A stretch of 64,000 nt of DNA from Heliocidaris tuberculata (GCA_025618425.1 CM046852.1:7151566-7215565); one strand, 5' to 3'; positions 11,530 through 23,119 are shown, counted from the stretch's first letter. Numbers and translations: made by a program. The notes: generated by a model from the sequence alone, not told the origin.

Positions 11530-12926
11530 AAGGAAAAAGGATGTCCCAGGCCAGGGAAACCGATAGTCAGTCCCAATATTCGGAGAAAATTCATAATAGC
11601 TATCCGATAGCCTATTGTATAAATTATGCGTTCTGGGATAGTCATTTAATCATTTCAAATGATCAGGAATTGAAAGGAAGGTTGTGGATCGCATTCAACC
11701 TATTCAGCATACCTAAAAAAAGTTAATAAAACACCAACACAGAAGCCATTGTATACTACAACAATCCATGTATCCTCATCAAATTTGATTAATCAAATTT
11801 GACGGACTGAATACGAATAATCACCACTCAGTTTATTTCTGCACTGTTCATTAATAGTGGAATTATAAACACGGTTTCAAAATAAATTGCGCGGCTATCT
11901 GAAATCGAGATATTTTTCTCTCTTTAAAGCCAATTTCTTTTCAAAGGCAATCAAAACGGAGTGAGAAAAAACGCGTACATCCTTTTTTTCAAAGTAATTA
12001 CGCACCTATCCCACCCCCCCCCCCAGTTATCTAAGATATTCTACAAGAAATAAAAAAATATGTATGTAATATAACTTTGTATTGGAATAGTCACTAGGGA
12101 GACACGCGTCATTGTCTAGTAATTTGGTAAAGATATTTTCCTGTCTAGATAGTTTAATTTTCCACACATGAGTTATAGCCCAAAAACCAACAACAATATC
12201 TTTTGTTAATTTCTTGCTCCTAAATTGCAATCCACAGTTGATTACATCGCCAGCAAGCCAATAAAAAAACAAAGTATAATAAGCATGTTTCACAGACGTC
12301 ATATAAGTTTAAGATCCAAAGAGTGACATGTAGCCGGAAACCATCCTTGACTTTCAAATCATGTTGGTAAATACTATTTGGGTGTATTATATAAATAGGA
12401 TGCCGTTGCCTGCACTTAGCTTGCAACTGTGTTTAATACTTGTATTTATTCCTGGGAGGGACTTTTCGAATTTCGTGTTTGATATGCACTTATTCGATCC
12501 AATGCGATTTCGAAGGCAATTTCGAAGGCAATTTCCAGGGATAGGGAAAAGGCGACTGACAATCTGAACACGGTATTCTTATATGATACAAGTTGCAAAG
12601 GGGTGGAGAATAGTTTATATTTTTATAAATGAGGAATATGCGTTTTTCTTTGCTCGTTTTGTGTGTGCGTGCGAGGGTGTGTGTTTGTGTGTGTTTTTAA
12701 CTCACCATTTTACATAGTTGGTAAAAATGCAAACGCCCCAAAGTATAAGTGTCACAAATATTCCGAAATGTACCGTATATAATATATTTAGTAGAATTAA
12801 ATTAAGGGAGTTCAATGCTTGTTAATATAGAAATTATTAGAGTTCGGCCGCCAAGTAATCATTACTGCGTATAAGGTTAAGGTTGGGTTAGGTTGATGGT
12901 TAAATTTACCTGACTGCCAAGAAAAC
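11530..12926. other. No gene seen
   Basis: AT-rich. A 10-bp direct repeat (CGAAGGCAATTT) sits at about 12510-12533, a GTGTGT-rich stretch at 12660-12696, and a C-run at 12014-12024. Nothing else is assigned. Confidence 0.4.
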
Positions 12927-13100
12927 ATTTGTATGCTTGTAAGTAAGCAACCAGGGGACCGACGGCTTTAAGTCCTCTCAGAGGGACTTGGTAATGGGGA
13001 TTAACACCTTACCAAAGGGCACTAGCGCAACCACTTGGTTTCGAACCCGTGTCCTCCCAGTTACGGCACCACTGCTCTACCACTGAGCCATTGCACCTCC
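12927..13100 (-). mobile_element. tRNA-derived SINE, minus strand
   Basis: On the minus strand, from 13100 downwards, the tRNA-like head carries an A box (TGGCTCAGTGG) and a B box (GGGTTCGAAACC). The body follows with GTGCCCTTTGGTAAGG, AATCCCCATTACCAAGTCCC and GGTCCCCTGGTTGCTT, and ends near the CATACAAATG at about 12927. The spacing of the boxes fits an internal Pol III promoter. I recall this body from echinoderm SINEs, which is memory, not a search. Confidence 0.75.
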
Positions 13101-13471
13101 TTGAATTGAACTGTGATCAAAAGAAAATATACTAAAATGCTCTCCAGAATTTGGTTTAATAATAATTTACTCTATATTCATCCGAAATGAATGACACTGC
13201 CTATAAATGTAATGTTTTATAACAGGTGTGGAAGTGACAAAACCTTTACAAATATGTAATAAATTTTTAAAAACCCAGAAAGGTTAAAGAAAAGATGATT
13301 AATATAGTGTATTATCATGAACTTGGAAGGGGGAAACTATATTTTAGAAAGATTTTTTTTTCTTTGCCTCGTTAGAGAATTTATTTTACATTCAAAGTTT
13401 ACAACTCAATAGAACATTAATCATACATAAATTACACAAAGTAACTACAAAAATCATGAAAATTGAAAGAG

Positions 13472-13790
13472 ACTTACACATATCAGTATTACATTTTCCA
13501 ATAAACTTCAACAAATCCTTTGATAATAATTATCTTTTCTTGTTGTTTGTATTCTTTCCCTTCTGCTCCTTATATTTCTATTCTTTTTTTCCCCTGATTT
13601 CTCTTTCAAACCTATATACACAAATGACACAAAAGGTAAATACAAGATCATGTTTTAACTTACATATGTCAGTATCAAATTTTCAAATGAACTTCAACAA
13701 TTCCTTTGGTAAGTCATCTTTTCTCTTTGTTTGGATTTTTTCCTTTCTGCTATTGTATTTTTATTCTTTTTCTGATTTCTCTTTCAAACA
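13472..13790. repeat. Imperfect tandem duplication, period about 187 bp
   Basis: 13472-13611 and 13659-13790 share ACTTACA(C/T)AT(A/G)TCAGTAT, AACTTCAACAA(A/T)TCCTTTG and TGATTTCTCTTTCAAAC in the same order. A 130-codon open frame spans both units, but its product is a Phe/Ser/Leu-rich reading of T-rich DNA and looks artefactual. Confidence 0.65.
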
Positions 13791-14477
13791 CATGTTTCAG
13801 GACAAGATATCTCCTATCATATTTTACAAAGATAGTTTCACTCTATAGCCTAAGGAAAGAATAACTCTAAAATCATAAATAAGTAGAGGAACAATTTCAA
13901 GGAAATCCCTTGGAATTCTAGCCAAACATACAATCTCGCTTCCTTAATCTTTGGGACAGACTTTTCACCATAAAAAAAAAGATGCTTAGTACCTTTAATA
14001 TAGAATCGATCGCATATTGAGGAAATCGCGTGTTTCTAGCCCGTGAATTTCCGCACAAAGCAAGAGCTACCCCAACCCTGTACAGCCTCTCCAAGCCATG
14101 CCAACATGATTAGAGTAAAATGGTTTCGAGGTAATTCTCCGCCACACATCATCGATACCTTTCTCCAGGGATTATTGTATTATGTATCATTCAAAAGCTA
14201 AAAGGAAAAAGGGTGTTCCATGTCGCTTGCTTCCTGCTCTCCTAGTTTTAATGTGGAATCTCAATTCACAATTTACATAATGGTGAGACAATGGCGAGAC
14301 TTTCAGTCATCCGTCACAGGGGCGTCACCAGAACCATTTTGAATAAGAGGTATAGGTATGTCCTACGAAATTTGCTGCAAAAGCATTTCCATTTCCAATC
14401 TACATAATGGAGAGATCACTGATTTACAGGTTTCCAGCTATCGTTAAAGACAGAGACACAGCGGCGTCGCTGTACAT

Positions 14478-14480
<3 letters not shown>

Positions 14481-14522
<42 letters not shown>
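14481..14522. repeat. 42-nt poly-G homopolymer
   Basis: An uninterrupted run of G, the longest of many G or C runs in this window. Frames across it give poly-proline or poly-glycine products and should not be read as genes. Length may be unreliable in sequencing. Confidence 0.9.
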
Positions 14523-14523
<1 letters not shown>

Positions 14524-14824
14524 GTCCGACCAAATTTGCTCGTAGCAAGTAAGTAGAAGGGGGAGGGGGGGGGCATTTTTCCGAATTTTGAATTTGCCAT
14601 AGGGTAAAATATGGTCCTGAGATATTTGCATATGATGACAATGGTTCCTAAAATTCCCCAAAGTGACAGTGATGGAAGAAACAAAGAAGCTATCAATTTT
14701 TGACGAGGCCCCAAGTTTTCCGACAGAAAATTTTGAATTCCTCTCTGGCAACGATCCTGATGAGACATTTACTTTCAGTTTAACAGAGGTGTTGTAATCA
14801 ATTTATTTCATTTTTTTAAACAAG

Positions 14825-14980
14825 AAAGTGGATCTAATGTTTCGTGGTTCCAGTCCCTAACGCGGCATCATTCCTTTGACAAAGAAATTGATCTGAATCT
14901 CATCCCAAGTGTAGTAATCTTGTCTGAGGAAATTTCATCAGATGCTCTCAGGGCCTTTGAACAGCTTGGCTCAAGCCAAG
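14825..14980 (+). CDS. Candidate internal exon or coding remnant, unknown protein
   Basis: An open frame from about 14764 to 15111 contains a stretch bounded by a T-rich tract plus AAACAAG acceptor-like site and a CCAAG|GTAATG donor-like site. The bounded segment is 156 bp and would be a symmetric phase 1-1 exon. Its translation contains SEEISSDALRAFEQLGSS and looks protein-like rather than low-complexity. Just upstream (about 14650-14793) another frame reads FDEAPSFPTENFEFLSGND before a stop, so this may be a frameshifted pseudogene instead. I do not recognise the family. Confidence 0.25.
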
Positions 14981-15111
14981 GTAATGATAGAACTATATTG
15001 GCGCCTTCAGCATCCTTCGAGTTCTATAAGGAAATAACGTTTCCATTGTTTATTCAAAAGGTGAATACAAAGCGAATGGAATATATTAGTCACGTTGGTA
15101 AGCATTTATGA

Positions 15112-17749
15112 GCTGATGAGTCCTTTCAGAAATGAGGGGGGGGGGGGGGAATGACGAATTAAACAAAACAAAAAAAAATTCAAAAATTAAATTTAAATCG
15201 GAATATATTGGCCTGAAATAATGACATCGAAAAAGGGTAATTTTTATCACCTTATTCCGTGAATCTGTACAGATGTAAGAAGAGAACTATATCCCTGAGC
15301 CAAATAAAGCATCAGGTGTTAGTTGTCCTTTACACAACGACCTTACGTGGACTTTGGCATTCGTGACTAGATTCTCTCCTGGATTACTTTCCATTGTATA
15401 TCTTTATCTTAAATTGAGCTACAAGACAGATCTTCTGTCAACATGCAGACGTCCAAATCAAGATAAAAATGGAGAGAATTAAGATGGAATAAAGGAAACC
15501 TAATGTGAAGATGACTATCAGTAAAAAGACAATGAAAAACAAGAATAAAGAGGGTTAGCAGACCATGGAATTATGAAACAAGAGAGAAAATTAAACAAAC
15601 ATAATACAGATGTAAAACTTGAATAATCTGGCAGCGATCAGACAAAAATCAACGAGGTAATAACAAAATTAGTCATCCGTATTGTAACAAGCCATCTGGA
15701 TAATGATTTAACATAATGGCAATTGATTTTATCTTGCTTTATCCTGAAAAAGTGAACTTATGAAACTCCACTGCTTGAACCAGTATTTTTCAAAACGTGG
15801 CAATTGTGATGGTGTCTCTGCACTATTTACAACTGGATATTTTTTCTACTCTATTTCCATCATTTCCATTGTTCCATTTTTATTTTTAGAAATTTTACCT
15901 GGATATCAAATAACTAAGTGAATAAATAAACCAGTTATGCTTTAATAAATGTCAGAAGATATTCAAAATATTCGATCCGACCATGCCAACTTCATGAATA
16001 TATTATCGGTTATTATTCCTTTAATTTCTTGACAGTGCATTGAACGGAATAAAACCTTTATCCTTCTTATTTTGTGTGTTTTCCTAAAGCTTTGATTATC
16101 CCGTAGGCGTTGCTACGCGGCAACACTCACTATATATTTCTTTCCACCTCAAAGTGCGCCTACTGTCAGGATGAAAAGCAAATAGACAAAACTTGAGATC
16201 ATTGTACAGTATATAGCTGCCTTTGCCATTATGAACAATTGAGAAAGAGACCGATGGATAAAAAGAAAAATTGTCATCTTATCTTTCAACAGGAAACGGG
16301 ATTGTATTCGATCAAACATAAAGAAACGCAACAAGATGAAAAAAGAAGAACTATAACGACCATTGCACTCGAGGCGTCATTTCAATTGCGTTATTATCTA
16401 CGCTAATCAATACTGCAAAAGACAACAAGTGCATGCGCCGGTGATTCAGAGGAACGGTTTCACTGTCCATTTCGCGTGCACCTTTTGTGCGAAGTCACTT
16501 TCATACGGCGCGTCAGAGACCACTCTAGTTATTGACGCATTGCTACAAATGACGCTTCGTGCAACAGGCATTATTCATGCATGGTTATTCACTGAATAAT
16601 GTCTGTCCTTTGGCTCGAGGCGGCTCAAATGACAGCGGTTTGCGTCAGTGAGGATCATCCATCGTTTGTCCGCAGCTGGAAGATACTTGATGCCGTACAT
16701 GAGAGAAAGAGAGAGCAAGTAATCTTACATCGGGAAAGAGGGGAGGGGGAAGGGGTTGAAGTACGAGAAAGCTAGGAATTAGAATGCAAGGGAGCAGGGA
16801 AAATCTATGGTGGGTATGGGAGGCATTAACTGCGTAAGGTACACCGTTAGAGTGATGCTAAAGTTGTAAAATTGTCTGTATATGTGACGTGTGTGTGTAG
16901 GGGGAGCAGTTGCTTGCCCCTATACATGCCAGGATTCACGCCCCCTCTACGGTGTTCTGGTGGCAACCTTATACCGATATATATATAGAGAAGGAGAGGG
17001 TTGCACCAAAACGGGAATGCAATGCCAGAAGTTACGGTGAAAAGCAAAGAATACTAAATATCTTCGTCTATGTAATCAAAGCCAAGAAGCCATCAGGCGA
17101 CGATAAAGGCGCCATATTATACAGAGATACTGATACCAACTGTTGCATACGTTACACCACATCAACATTTTTAGTCTACATCGTTGTGTGTTAAAAAGAA
17201 TAGAGTTTTTATTCATTCGGAGAGAATGTACATCGTTCACAGTTAAAGGCCGAGTATCTCTTTCCAAAGATATTTGCATATTTGCAAACGTGAACGCATT
17301 AGATGAATTTATGAATAGAAATACTAGGCCTCAATGAACATCGTGAGGGGAAAAATTACTTCACATTGCCGATGATTGAACTGAACTATCTTCATGCTGT
17401 TCTCCCATGTTTTTAAATTTCTATGAGAAGAGCTGAAAAGTCGTAAACGACTAGATTAGAGCCAACTGCTCATAATAGTTAAATGCTCCAGCTACCCCCC
17501 CCCCCCATTAAATAAAAAAGAAAAATCAGTAGTTGCCTGAGGTGATAGAAACACATATGTTATGTCAATCCACGTAGTTAAGTCATCAATCAGTGTTGTT
17601 GTTTTTTGGTTCTTGCTTTAATTTGTTATTCCAATTTTTCGTAGGAGTACGGTATATTTCTCTTTTGATGTTGATGAATGCTTACAGAACAAGATGCTAG
17701 CGTAAATGTGAATTAACATACTATATCGTATATCTTGAAGTCTGGCAAC
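15112..17749. other. No gene seen; balanced-composition stretch at 16340-16700
   Basis: Mostly AT-rich and featureless. Around 16340-16700 the sequence is more GC-balanced and non-repetitive, with several GCGTCA and TGACGC motifs, and could be a regulatory region or an unrecognised exon. A short AT run is at 16976-16986 and a poly-C at about 17496-17507. Confidence 0.3.
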
Positions 17750-18235
17750 GGGCGCGTTGGCCATGTTGGCTCAGTCCCTAAAGCGTCTGCCTGTAGAACC
17801 AAAGATCGTGGGTTCGAATGCACCCCGGGCGGATGACTGAAGCCTGCGTTGTGTGTTAACGTGCCCCTCCTCTGTTTCATAGACGTGGGCTATGTGACAG
17901 TGGAAAACACTCCGTCCCTCGGATAGGACGTTAAATTGAGGCCCCTTTTAGAGGAGAGTCACCACCTTTGCACGTTAAAGAACCCACTGCACTATTCGAA
18001 TAAGGGTAGGGGGGAAAATCCCGGTGTAGTGGTACACCTGCACATCCACATCAGGTATATCGGTAGGAAAGACCTGGGGAGCGTTTCATCAAGTGTTTTG
18101 TCTGTGATTTTTACCGACAACTGTTATCCTTGCATCTGATTGGCTGAGAGCAAGTTTGTCGGTAAAAATCACTGATAAAACACTTGATGAAACACTCCCA
18201 TGAGGGTTACAGTGATTTAGTTCGTTTTTCTCCTC
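17750..18235 (+). mobile_element. tRNA-derived SINE split by a MITE
   Basis: The head carries an A box (TTGGCTCAGTCC) and B box (GTGGGTTCGAATGC) within about 60 bp. The body contains CGGATAGGACGTTAAATTGA and GCACGTTAAAGAACCCACTG, motifs I associate with widespread marine-invertebrate SINEs (memory). The body runs to about 18074, is interrupted by the palindromic MITE at 18075-18200, and appears to resume with GAGGGTTACAGTG. The MITE therefore inserted after the SINE. Confidence 0.7.
18075..18200. mobile_element. Palindromic MITE 'GGGGAGCGTTTCATCA', copy 2
   Basis: The ends TGGGGAGCGTTTCATCAAG and CTTGATGAAACACTCCCA are inverted repeats, and the arms continue (TTTTACCGACAA / TTGTCGGTAAAA). 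The interior CATCTGATTGGCTGAGAG is the reverse of the copies at 8194 and 32653. Nested within a SINE. Confidence 0.75.
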
Positions 18236-18933
18236 CCGTGCACAGGTGACGCCAAATACTTAGTAGTAATAATAATAATATGTTTTCAAGTTTTTATGTA
18301 AGATTAGATCTTAGCAAGCCTATAGTAAGTAAGAGGCACAAAAGCTAAATATATTATACAAAGTATGAAACCATAATGTTCTCTATCATAGGCATTATAT
18401 CATTTATGTAGATTAATATGGGAAAGCAGGAAGTATGGGATGCGTCAATAGTGAGAAACAAAATAATTGGATATCAACTAACATCTACTTTAGATATTTA
18501 ATGAGGGTTGGGGCCTTGGGAAAGAAAGAAGAACAAACAGAGCTGTATGTTTGGTGGTGACAAGGGAGATAATTTTAGATGTTACTCGCCCTGGTTACGG
18601 GCATTCTGGAGATGGATAGGCTCAAGGCTTGAAGCTTTCGAAACGAAAGCACAACGCTCATTTACTTAGAAAACTGTACATAATTAAATGGGGCATAAAA
18701 AAAATCTATTCACAAAGCGCTCGTTATTCTGAGAGGAGCGGGGTTTTTGTTTAATTTTTAGAAACCATACACTTTTTTTTTGCATTGCCTTATCATGGAT
18801 ATTAATTTTTAGTTTACTGGTGAACTCACGTATGATTCAGCAGATTACGTTGTACCCCGACATAATAATTTAATTCACGATTGTGTCGAAGACTCATTTC
18901 GCAAGAAGTGACATTTTCGAACTGAGTTGCCTA
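18236..18933. other. No gene seen
   Basis: AT-rich. GCTTGAAGCTTTCGAAACGAAAGC at 18628-18651 is a short imperfect hairpin. No gene assigned. Confidence 0.35.
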
Positions 18934-19012
18934 TTAACCCGTTGACTACTGAATTCTCATATTCCCATAGGCTTAATACAGGCCACACCGGTTCCCGTAG
19001 GCAATGGGTTAA
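18934..19012 (+). mobile_element. 79-bp TTAA-bounded miniature repeat, copy 2
   Basis: Begins TTAACCCGTTGACTACTGAA and ends GGCAATGGGTTAA, with TTAA at both ends. Same family as the segment at 632-711. The internal GAATTCTC, TTAATACAGG and GGTTCC blocks are shared with the 37190 and 60008 copies. Confidence 0.6.
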
Positions 19013-19160
19013 TTTATTTCTAACTAAAGATAACTACACTGACACGCGTATAAAGTCTAGGCATAAAAAATATAAAGGGTTAGGGTTGTGTAAGGGTAAG
19101 GGTGAGAAAAAGAGTCGGGAAAAGGGTTGGGATATCATAGGAATTGGCTTAAAGTGATTT

Positions 19161-19534
19161 GGTAACTTTGTAGAGGCTTGATAAAATCTGAGCTGCCTGG
19201 CCTTACATGCTATCAGTGTATGTAATATGGTGTAAAAATGAAGCCCAGGAAAAAAAAAAGCACTTCAAAATCATCATGTGCTTCACGAAAGTAAACATAT
19301 GCAAGTGACCGGAAATGCCAGACTCATTTTCCCCATAGACTCAGTATTAGACTAAAGCGTATGGCCATTACGCTTTCGTAAATGGGAGTATTCAGTCATA
19401 GATATCTTAATAATAGCATTGTATATTTGAAAACCTTTCTATGCCTGGCTATTTATTTATCCTTCTGAACATCATTATACAAGACAGATATCAAAATTCA
19501 ACAATTTATTAAATCAAGCCTCCACAAAGTTGCC
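19161..19534 (+). mobile_element. 374-bp MITE with GGTAACTTTGT termini, copy 1
   Basis: The ends GGTAACTTTGTAGAGGCTTGA and TCAAGCCTCCACAAAGTTGCC are inverted repeats of about 21 bp. The interior (GTGACCGGAAATGCCAGAC, CATAGACTCAGTATTAGACT, TTTATCCTTCTGAACAT) recurs in reverse orientation at 20837-21194. No coding capacity. Confidence 0.75.
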
Positions 19535-20836
19535 CTTTTCCCTGATGGGAAAGATCATTTGCCAAATGGAAGATACTCCCCACCGAAATCAGAGTCTACA
19601 TCTGTCAACTCGTTTAAACCCAAATTGAAATCTAACATTCAAATATCAACACTCGTACAGGAGGCACATCATCAATTATATGGCCTAAAACAACGATATT
19701 CAGCATATGAGTTTCCTTGCAGTACTGAGCAGAAACAGAAACAGTAGGGAAAACTACGGCAAAGCGTTAAAATTCTGTAGTTGTAAAGACATATCTTTCA
19801 GCTGTTACAACAATTTCCCATTAATTTGTTATTGATTATAAATAACCAGTTTACATGCATTAGTTGTTAATAGGTCGGACTATGATGACCCTCCGACTAG
19901 CATTTCATTTTGTCATTAGCCTTTTAAAAATTTGAATTCGTATCAAAACATAAATTTATATTAAAAAAAAATATTATTTTCAATCATATAAAATTATAAA
20001 GTCATGTAAAATGTATAGATTTCTTATGGGATGATGTTATAATTATGCTAAAGGTTCATGTTTATGAAATAGTTTACCTGCTCTCAACTAATAGCAAATA
20101 TTCATCCACCTACGTATTTCGGAATGACAATTAAATACGCATGGGCTAATTCAATCATGGGTAATGTAGCACAATAGCGTGACGAGGTTGTAAAACGCAT
20201 AGCCACGCTATCCATGTCAATCGATTTCATGCATATCAATACAAGGATTTATCCTTCGCTTTTCGGAATGTATTGCAAGGTTGCCTCGCATGTACTGCGA
20301 TTTTTCATCATATCAGGTTTAAGCCGAACATTACAGTCGTTTAATTTCGAAGTACTATGCCACCTGAATATGGTCAGGGCGAAAGCAAATGAGATAGATA
20401 TTGCTGTGATATCAGACATAGCATGAAAGAGAGGAAAGCGTTTTTTTTATTCACAGGATCAGGCATTTACATATAATATTCGACCAAGTTTGTAGGCAAT
20501 CGATCAAGCAAATCAAAATTTTATGTTTGATCGTATTCTGATACTATGGATTAACATCTTCTGGTGTGTAAAACTCTTCTTCCTTGACATTTTCGATTTC
20601 TGACCTGAAATCGTAAAGTAATCCCATAATATTGGAAAATATTGTACTTGTTGTATCACACGTCTATATTACTGCCTTTATTTCAGAGCTAAATTATATA
20701 GAGATAAGCAGGTTTTAGAAAAAAATTTGATGCTCTTATATCATGTACATGAACTATTTGGTTTTCGCGCTTTACTTCAATTCATCAGGGAAAGGTATGC
20801 GTCTGCAGTCAATTTCTTTATGATTTAAGGGGAATC
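19535..20836. other. No gene seen
   Basis: AT-rich spacer between two oppositely oriented copies of the same MITE. Only short frames are present (about 60-70 codons). Confidence 0.4.
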
Positions 20837-21194
20837 GGTAACTTTGTGGAGGTTTGATTTGATTGTTGAATTTTGATGTTTGTGTTATGTTCAGAAGGAT
20901 AAATAAACAGCCATGAATATAGAGGTTTTGCAATATATGATGTTATTTTCACGATCTATGACCGAATACTGCCATTCATGAAACCGTACAGTGGTACGCT
21001 TTAGTCTAACATTGTAGTCTATGGGGAGAAAAGGTCTGGCATTTCCGGTCACTTGCATATTTTCACTCTTTGTGAAGCACATGATGATGCGTTTAACATG
21101 CATTTTTCAGGGCTTCATTTTTACAACATATTACATACAATGATAGCATTTAGGGACATGCAACTCAGATTTTATCAAGCGTCCAAAAAGTTAC
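20837..21194 (-). mobile_element. MITE with GGTAACTTTGT termini, copy 2 (inverted)
   Basis: Begins GGTAACTTTGTGGAGGTTTG and ends TATCAAGCGTCCAAAAAGTTAC. Internal blocks such as GTCTGGCATTTCCGGTCAC and ATGTTCAGAAGGATAAATAAA are the reverse complement of copy 1 at 19161-19534. It directly abuts the truncated LINE that follows. Confidence 0.75.
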
Positions 21195-21249
21195 AGATTA
21201 CCTTTAACTTAGTTGGTTGTATTACCTTACCATTTTCCCCCTTCCACAG

Positions 21250-22071
21250 ACTAGTTTACTACTCTCTCATAAAAACATTGTTACTCTAATGACGGTTGCA
21301 AATGCTGAAATTAAAAAATTATTTGCTTGGTTTTGTTGTAGTAAGCTATCGCTAAATGTTCAAAAGACTAAATGTATTGTTTTTCGATCTAAAGGTAAAA
21401 TTATTCCGAATGATATTGATACTCTAAACATCGGGGGACACAGTGTTGTCCGTAGTGAACATGTTCAATTCCTTGGAGTTATTGTCGATGAGCATCTGAC
21501 TTGGAAACCCCATGTAGAATCTGTTTGCACCAAGGTTTCTCGAAGTGTAGGTGTTATATGTAGATTAAGATATATATTGCCAGAGAGGATTTTAAGAACT
21601 TTATACAATAGCATTGTTCTTCCTTATATGACTTATTGCAATGTTGCATGGGGCAATACATTTAAGGCTCACATTGATAGATTGAAGGTATTACAAAAGA
21701 AAGTAATAAGGCTTGTCACTAATTCCAACTTCCGACAGCCGAGTAAGCCATTATTCCTTCAGTTAAAGTTACTGCCATTTGATGAATTAGTATCGTTTAA
21801 TTGTTTGGTTTTTGTGTTTAAACTTAAGTCTTGTCCGCAATTTTGCCAATTAAAAGAATTATTTGCCCTTAACTCACGGATTCATAATTACAACACGCGT
21901 CAAAGAAACCTCTTCCATCGTCCTCATGTAAGGACTACTGTTTCTTTGAATTCTTTCCGAACCACTTGTATTAAAGAGTGGAACCAACTACCTGTTGATA
22001 TTAGGAACAGCACAACATTCTCTAGGTTCAAAGTTCAGTGTAAAAAATACCTATTAGACAATTTGAAATGA
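21250..22071 (+). pseudogene. Reverse transcriptase C-terminal fragment
   Basis: This uninterrupted frame continues from an upstream ATG at 21217, but homology-like content starts about 21250. Visible motifs in order are SLLLSHKNI, KLSLNVQKTKC, FLGVIVDEHLTWKPHV (thumb), IVLPYMTYCNVAWGN, RLKVLQKKVIRLVT, YNTRQR and EWNQLPVDIRNSTTFSRFK at the end. These are standard for the region after the YADD motif in CR1/L2-like LINE proteins. The endonuclease and RT palm are absent. It cannot be a functional polymerase on its own. The intact frame suggests a fairly recent insertion. Confidence 0.85.
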
Positions 22072-22140
22072 ATTAGTTAAGCTAATGTGAAACATTTAAT
22101 TGATGTTATGTAGATTGGCCAGCCTACTTTAGTTTTGAGT

Positions 22141-22211
22141 GCTCTGTGTGGTGTGGATGTGTATGGGGTGTGAGGGTGTGGGGTGTGTGTGTGTGGGTGT
22201 GTGTGTGTGTG
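22141..22211. repeat. GT-rich microsatellite in LINE 3' region
   Basis: Degenerate (GT)n with GGTGTGG units, lying within the 3' untranslated part of the LINE. Confidence 0.8.
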
Positions 22212-22450
22212 TTTATGGTCTCCTTTTTGTAGGTTTATCTTTTCCCATTGTATATACATTACTATTTGTTGTGATTTATACTTGCCATGTCGTAGTGTTA
22301 GTGTGTGAACACTAATTTATTTGTACCTTATAGGGCCCCACTCACAAGCCCTGCTTCTTTCGGGGTCCTAAAAACCATGTAAATTTTTTGTATCAGCGAT
22401 TGTATTATCTTGATGTTTGGTTTTTGAATAAATTGACATTCATTCATTCA

Positions 22451-22959
22451 TATTAGGAATCCATGCACTCAGCAAGTAATGCTGATTTTGGCAGTTTCTT
22501 TGGTGACTTATTCGTCATCCTGAATTCTTCATAGACTGACAGAGTTCATGTAGATGAAAACCATCAAGTGTTTGTTTAGGTCGAAGGGATGCAGAAAACG
22601 CCACAAAGGAGTCATAGCTACCAGTTAGGGGGAAAACCAACATAATTATTCAAATTTGTCTAAGAATTTCATATTATACATTTCGCACCGTATAACTTTT
22701 TACGTCTTGATTAAAGTTTGAAAGGAATGACGGTTTCCTTCATATAATTGGGTTGGTAAATTGAGTGCATTATCTACCCACGTGTTGCTATGGCAACATC
22801 AAGTCCACAAACATCTTCCTTTTGTATCTCAAGCTGCAATCTAGGATTGGGCTAGAAGTACATATGTTGATTTTAAGTGGCTTTTAACTTGACTTCGAAG
22901 TGTAACAACTGTGGCAATAGGCGATCGGGGTGTTGGGTTACACTCTTAACCTTGCATAC
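22451..22959. other. No gene seen
   Basis: Ordinary AT-rich DNA between the LINE tail and the left half of the GTGGGAGTATTT minisatellite. A short palindrome (GTTGCTATGGCAAC) sits at 22783-22796. Confidence 0.4.
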
Positions 22960-23117
22960 TATGTCAATGTGTAGGTGTGGGTGTATTTTTTGCGCGCATT
23001 GTGTGGTTGTGAGAGTATTTTTTGAGCAACCTGTGATATGGCAAAATTTTATGTGCAGTGTGTGCGTATGGGAGTATTTATTTTTTGCAGTATATGGGTG
23101 TATATGCGGGTGTGGAA

Positions 23118-23119
<2 letters not shown>
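22960..23119. repeat. 32-bp minisatellite, left half
   Basis: Degenerate copies of a unit resembling GTGTGGGAGTATTT...GTGCAATGTG (for example GTGTGGGTGTATTTTTTGCG, GTGAGAGTATTTTTTGAG, TATGGGAGTATTTATTTTTT). The same unit resumes at 25160, so the 418-bp tRNA-like array interrupts it. Confidence 0.7.

Larger units (their letters stand above)
21250..22450 (+). mobile_element. 5'-truncated non-LTR retrotransposon (LINE)
   Basis: The element begins just after where the reverse transcriptase catalytic YADD box should be, so palm motifs are missing. It carries the RT C-terminal region, then a 3' region with a GT-rich stretch (22141-22211). A terminal AATAAATTGACATTCATTCATTCAT-like tail ends near 22450; CATT repeats mark the 3' end. 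Plus orientation. The clade is probably within the CR1/L2/Jockey group, which is inference from the C-terminal motifs. Confidence 0.8.

Noticed and set aside
11370..11726. 118-codon plus frame
   Set aside because: Begins within a short inverted-terminus element and continues beyond it. No recognisable motif and no splice support.
14416..14768. Proline-rich minus frames of 111-114 codons
   Set aside because: Poly-proline is the translation of the 42-nt homopolymer.
19070..19120. TTAGGG-like words (AAAGGGTTAGGGTTGTG, GTAAGGGTAAGGG)
   Set aside because: Only a few imperfect units, too short and irregular to call an interstitial telomere.
21217..22071. The 284-codon frame as a host gene
   Set aside because: The motif order is that of a LINE reverse transcriptase C-terminus, and the element has a LINE-like 3' tail.
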